From Methanoculleus receptaculi (lineage in GTDB: Archaea > Halobacteriota > Methanomicrobia > Methanomicrobiales > Methanoculleaceae), in contig NZ_CP137642.1 in NCBI RefSeq assembly GCF_033472595.1, positions 1,612,001 through 1,676,000 on the forward strand: 64,000 nucleotides of DNA, in the 5' to 3' direction. A program made the translations under genes and the position numbers. Under the pieces are notes generated by a model that did no database searches, was not told where the DNA came from, and was given only the letters and a program-made list of their open reading frames with translations. Every line of letters begins with the position of its first letter. Position 1 is the stretch's first letter. This document shows positions 61,568 through 64,000 of this stretch, one piece after another.

Positions 61568-62158
61568 ATGATCTACCGGCTCTACGAGAAGATCCTCCTT
61601 CGCAACCTCAGCACCCTCCCTGAGCATATCTGTTTCATGATCAGCGAGAAGGATATGCTCGATGCCCCCGACAACCTCTACCGTACCGTTGAGTGGTGCC
61701 GGGAACTGGGGATCAGGAGCGTGACGTTCCATATCAGCACCACCGACCCGGCCAGGCTGGAACACTGCCTGCCGCAGATCCGCAGGGTCTCCTCGATCGC
61801 ACACCTGAGGCTGCACTACCGGGAGGGAACTGAGGTTGGGGGGGAGGGCATGGACGTGGCGGTGGCGATCGGGAAGAGCGGACGTGAGGAGATCGCGGCC
61901 TGTATCCGGCAGATGGCCAAAGAGGGGGTGGAGCCAGACTCTGTCGATGAAGAACTGCTTGAGTCCTATCTCACCTTCAGGTACGAGCCGGACCTGGTCA
62001 TCAAGACGGGGGGAGACCACCTGACCGATTTCCTGATCTGGCAGTCGGTCTACTCCGAACTCTTCTTCCTGGACGTCAACTGGGCGCTGCTCCGGAAGGT
62101 GGATTTCCTTCGCGCGCTCCGGGACTTTCAGTCCAGGGTGCGCCGTTTCGGCAGGTGA
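61568..62158 (+). CDS. Degenerate cis-prenyltransferase homologue (possible non-catalytic subunit)
   Basis: Protein of about 196 aa, homologous over its length to the catalytic enzyme at 62354-63130. The N-terminal helix IYRLYEKILLRNL and the C-terminal FLIWQSVYSELFFLDVNWAL with the FLRALRDFQSR helix are kept. The catalytic IQDGNRR is replaced by MISEKDM, so the pyrophosphate-binding Asp is gone, and the RTGxDYRTSNFL loop is KTGGDHLTDFL. This pattern resembles the NgBR/Nus1 partner of two-component enzymes. GGTG is about 5 nt before the ATG at 61568; GTG 61559 is an alternative. A CTATTTATATCT near 61400 is a promoter candidate. Confidence 0.75.
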   Translation: MIYRLYEKILLRNLSTLPEHICFMISEKDMLDAPDNLYRTVEWCRELGIRSVTFHISTTDPARLEHCLPQIRRVSSIAHLRLHYREGTEVGGEGMDVAVAIGKSGREEIAACIRQMAKEGVEPDSVDEELLESYLTFRYEPDLVIKTGGDHLTDFLIWQSVYSELFFLDVNWALLRKVDFLRALRDFQSRVRRFGR

Positions 62159-62353
62159 AGGTATCCATCAGTGGGACGGGGAAGTTTTTACCGCCAGCGA
62201 GGAAGAGATTCTCCACCCGTTTCGCGGCGGGAAAGATCGCTGAGATCCCCTTTCTGACCCTTAAACGGCCTTCTCCTTCCAACCGCCAGAGGCTGCCTGC
62301 CCGGCGGGGTCGACGATGGATGGCCGGCGCGGGGCTCTTCACCCCGGTTATGC

Positions 62354-63130
62354 TCACCCGGCCGTGCGCTCCTTGAGCCTCATACGCTGGTCAAAGACCC
62401 GCATCGCGCGCAAAAGGTCGATCTTTCTAAACGCCGGCCAGTATGGAGCGCAGAAGTAGACCGCCGACTCATGGCCGTTTGCAAGCCAGGGGAGGAAGTT
62501 GGACGTCCGGTAGTCGTTGCCGGTGCGGATGATCAGGTCAACGGGCGGTATGAGCGCACCGCGGTTGAGGTGGCGCTCGACGGTTGCGGGGTCAATGGTG
62601 TCCGGGTCGATGGCCCCCTGCCTGACCTTCTCCAGGATCGATCGGGCGGCGTGCACGATCTCGTTCCTGCCGCCGTAGGCTATGGCGACGTTGATGAAGT
62701 AGTTGCTGTATTGTCTGGTCGCCTCCTCCGCCGCATCGATGGCCTCAAGGAGGTCTGCGGGCAGGAGCGAGCGATCCCCGATCATCCGCACCCGGATGTG
62801 GTTCTTCTTAACCCGCTCGTCGTCCAGGATCGCCCTGAACTTCTCTTTAAAGAGTGTAAAGAGCGCCTCAAGCTCGCTCTCGTCCCGCCGGAAGTTCTCG
62901 GTGGAGAAGGTGTAGAGCGTTATCTGCTGCACGCCAAGTTCCTGCGCCCAGTTGAGCACCCGTTCCGTGGTGTCCGCTCCCATGCGGTGGCCGATCGACG
63001 TATTCACTCCCTGTTTCTGCGCGTACCGGCGGTTTCCGTCCTGGATCACCGCGATGTGGCGGGGGACGTGCCTCACCTGCCGCCTCAGGTAACGTTCATA
63101 GAGGGGTTCGATCCCCGATCGGAGTCTCAG
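62354..63130 (-). CDS. uppS: Cis-prenyltransferase (UppS family; CTG start inferred)
   Basis: Makes long-chain polyprenyl diphosphate for glycosyl carriers from isopentenyl diphosphate. About 258 aa. PRHIAVIQDGNRRYA holds the catalytic Asp, then YTFSTENFRR and DLIIRTGNDYRTSNFLPW near the C-terminus. The conserved N-terminal helix IEPLYERYLRRQVRH precedes every in-frame ATG. The only codon fitting is CTG at 63130, with GAGGTGA 7 nt upstream, and it overlaps the stop of the upstream radical SAM gene as CTGA. A GTG (RQVRH) further in would cut off the helix. Confidence 0.88.
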   Translation of the reverse strand: MRLRSGIEPLYERYLRRQVRHVPRHIAVIQDGNRRYAQKQGVNTSIGHRMGADTTERVLNWAQELGVQQITLYTFSTENFRRDESELEALFTLFKEKFRAILDDERVKKNHIRVRMIGDRSLLPADLLEAIDAAEEATRQYSNYFINVAIAYGGRNEIVHAARSILEKVRQGAIDPDTIDPATVERHLNRGALIPPVDLIIRTGNDYRTSNFLPWLANGHESAVYFCAPYWPAFRKIDLLRAMRVFDQRMRLKERTAG

Positions 63131-64000
63131 AGCGGCGTCACCTCGACGATCATCCCATTGTTTGGGTAGCGTTCGACAACATACTTCTTCCCGGGGAGGT
63201 CGGCGCCGTGCTCGATGAGCACCCACCAGGCCATCTCGATCCTCCCCCCGGAGACTGTATAATCATCCTCTTCGAGAGAGGCAAGAAACGCGTCGACGGT
63301 TCCATCGGGTTCAAGCACCCCGTATACGACCGTTCCGTCATCAGTCACCTCATCAAACGGACGCGCGGTGTTGGAAGCAATCCGTTTAAGCCGTTCCCGC
63401 AGCTGGACGGAGTCCTTGAAGACCGACGAACAGAAATGAACTTTCGGGTCGGCAGAGAGGTTCTCCGCCCAGGCCCGAGCACCCTTCACGGCGTTGTGCA
63501 CTCCGTCCTCGGGTTCGAAACCGCGTTTGCGCATGGCAGCGGCACAGGTCTCGCCCCACTCCAGTTCGTTGATGTTGAGGAAGTCGAGGAGCGGGAGGGC
63601 GGCGGCAAGGTCATCGATCCCGGGGAGCGACGGGACCTCGATCCCGACAAGGAACCCCATATTCCTGGCGATAACTGCTGAACAGGCGTAATCGGTCTCC
63701 AGGATGTAGGCCCAGACCTCCCGCGGGGGGTGCATCCGGATCTCGTCGACCAGCCCCTGCAACCGCCGGAGCACGGCCTCATCCGGTGCAAGACCGGTGT
63801 AGAGATGGATCTGATGTCCTGGCCCGAAATGCTCTTTGAGTGCCCGGCAGTAGTCCACAACCCGCTCGATCTCGAGCAGCGGCTCGCCGCCGGTGACACC
63901 GGTTCCAAGAGCGCTCATGCTCTCCGCGACCTCGATGGCACCGGCAGGGGAGGAGACCTGGTGTTCGTTTGCAAATATAACGTCCCGCCCTTTGCGCTCC
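63127..64000 (-). CDS. Radical SAM protein (pyruvate formate-lyase activase-like, COG2108-like), 5' cut by window
   Basis: The C-terminal 290 residues of a larger protein whose N-terminus with the CxxxCxxC motif is outside the window. GTGVTGGEPLLEIERVVDYC is the SAM-binding GGEP strand, HLYTGLAPDEAVLRRLQGLV continues the barrel, and IEVPSLPGIDD ... NINELEWGE follows. The last ~60 residues (DDGTVVYGVLEPDGTVDAFL) form a separate beta domain. Overlap with uppS by 4 nt suggests a shared transcript. Function unknown. Confidence 0.8.
   Translation of the reverse strand, partial: ERKGRDVIFANEHQVSSPAGAIEVAESMSALGTGVTGGEPLLEIERVVDYCRALKEHFGPGHQIHLYTGLAPDEAVLRRLQGLVDEIRMHPPREVWAYILETDYACSAVIARNMGFLVGIEVPSLPGIDDLAAALPLLDFLNINELEWGETCAAAMRKRGFEPEDGVHNAVKGARAWAENLSADPKVHFCSSVFKDSVQLRERLKRIASNTARPFDEVTDDGTVVYGVLEPDGTVDAFLASLEEDDYTVSGGRIEMAWWVLIEHGADLPGKKYVVERYPNNGMIVEVTPL

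Overview
The window comes from a GC-rich methanogenic euryarchaeon, most likely the order Methanomicrobiales and probably Methanoculleus or a close relative. The evidence is a methanogenesis marker 14 gene, a group-3 [NiFe] hydrogenase with hypD, archaeal TBP, aIF1A, a NusA-like factor, diphthine synthase, CDP-archaeol synthase next to a Tes-like radical SAM enzyme, archaeal tRNAs, and many genes with a TATA box about 25-30 nt upstream of the start codon (leaderless transcripts). The genus is inferred from gene content and protein style, not from a search.

Layout. 1-7.5 kb: inositol/fructose phosphatase (5' cut) with NAD kinase, a DUF169 protein, tRNA-Thr, a sugar isomerase-like gene, a TPR-like protein, a radical SAM protein, a decayed MscS channel, hypD and tRNA-Arg. 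7.5-15 kb: a PAS sensor overlapping an iron alcohol dehydrogenase, a decayed PEGA gene, a zinc-ribbon protein, two truncated genes fused tail-out at a deletion junction, tRNA-Leu and an acyl-CoA synthetase. 15-24 kb: tbp, a glycine-betaine type ABC transporter (ATPase, permease, then a strong intercistronic hairpin, then the binding protein), argG and methanogenesis marker 14. 24-30 kb: carS-pyrE-purD-argF, with the Tes-like gene divergent from carS, and an ornithine cyclodeaminase/alanine dehydrogenase family gene whose start codon lies in a perfect palindrome. 30.4-34.7 kb: an operon of ferredoxin, V4R-like protein, hydrogenase small and large subunits and two Roadblock/LC7 proteins. 34.8-42 kb is a plastic region: RRM protein, aIF1A, nuclease-like gene, a duplicated membrane protein, EVE and DUF365 genes, a dead MntA/HepT pair, an AAA ATPase, an IS605-type tnpB element, an IS1634 remnant and a low-GC gene fragment. 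42-52 kb: two tandem GNAT genes, DEAD-box helicase, FkbM methyltransferase, FKBP, PolX, an HTH-FHA protein overlapping a membrane Ser/Thr kinase, a SIMPL protein and an MBL-fold enzyme. 52-64 kb: DUF432-MscS, NusA-hisE, DUF151 nuclease, UPF0104 membrane protein, a dtxR/feoA-feoB-RecA-like-dphB-DUF357 operon, two cis-prenyltransferase homologues and a radical SAM gene cut by the window end.

Three kinds of structure are not explained by ordinary gene calls. First, a family of related intergenic repeats occurs at about 2.3, 15.1-15.6, 24.0-24.5, 43.3-43.6 and 48.4-48.7 kb. Second, three conserved genes (aIF1A, PolX, cis-prenyltransferase) have no in-frame ATG, GTG or TTG where homology needs a start, but each has a CTG preceded by a Shine-Dalgarno-like sequence; two of these CTGs sit in a CTGA overlap with an upstream stop. 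Third, the hydrogenase operon pairs catalytic subunits with Roadblock/LC7 and V4R proteins instead of an Mvh/Hdr or Frh partner within the cluster, which suggests a signalling or otherwise unusual hydrogenase complex. Several genes (MscS, PEGA, EVE, SDR, MntA/HepT) carry indels; some lie at homopolymers, so sequencing error cannot be excluded for those.
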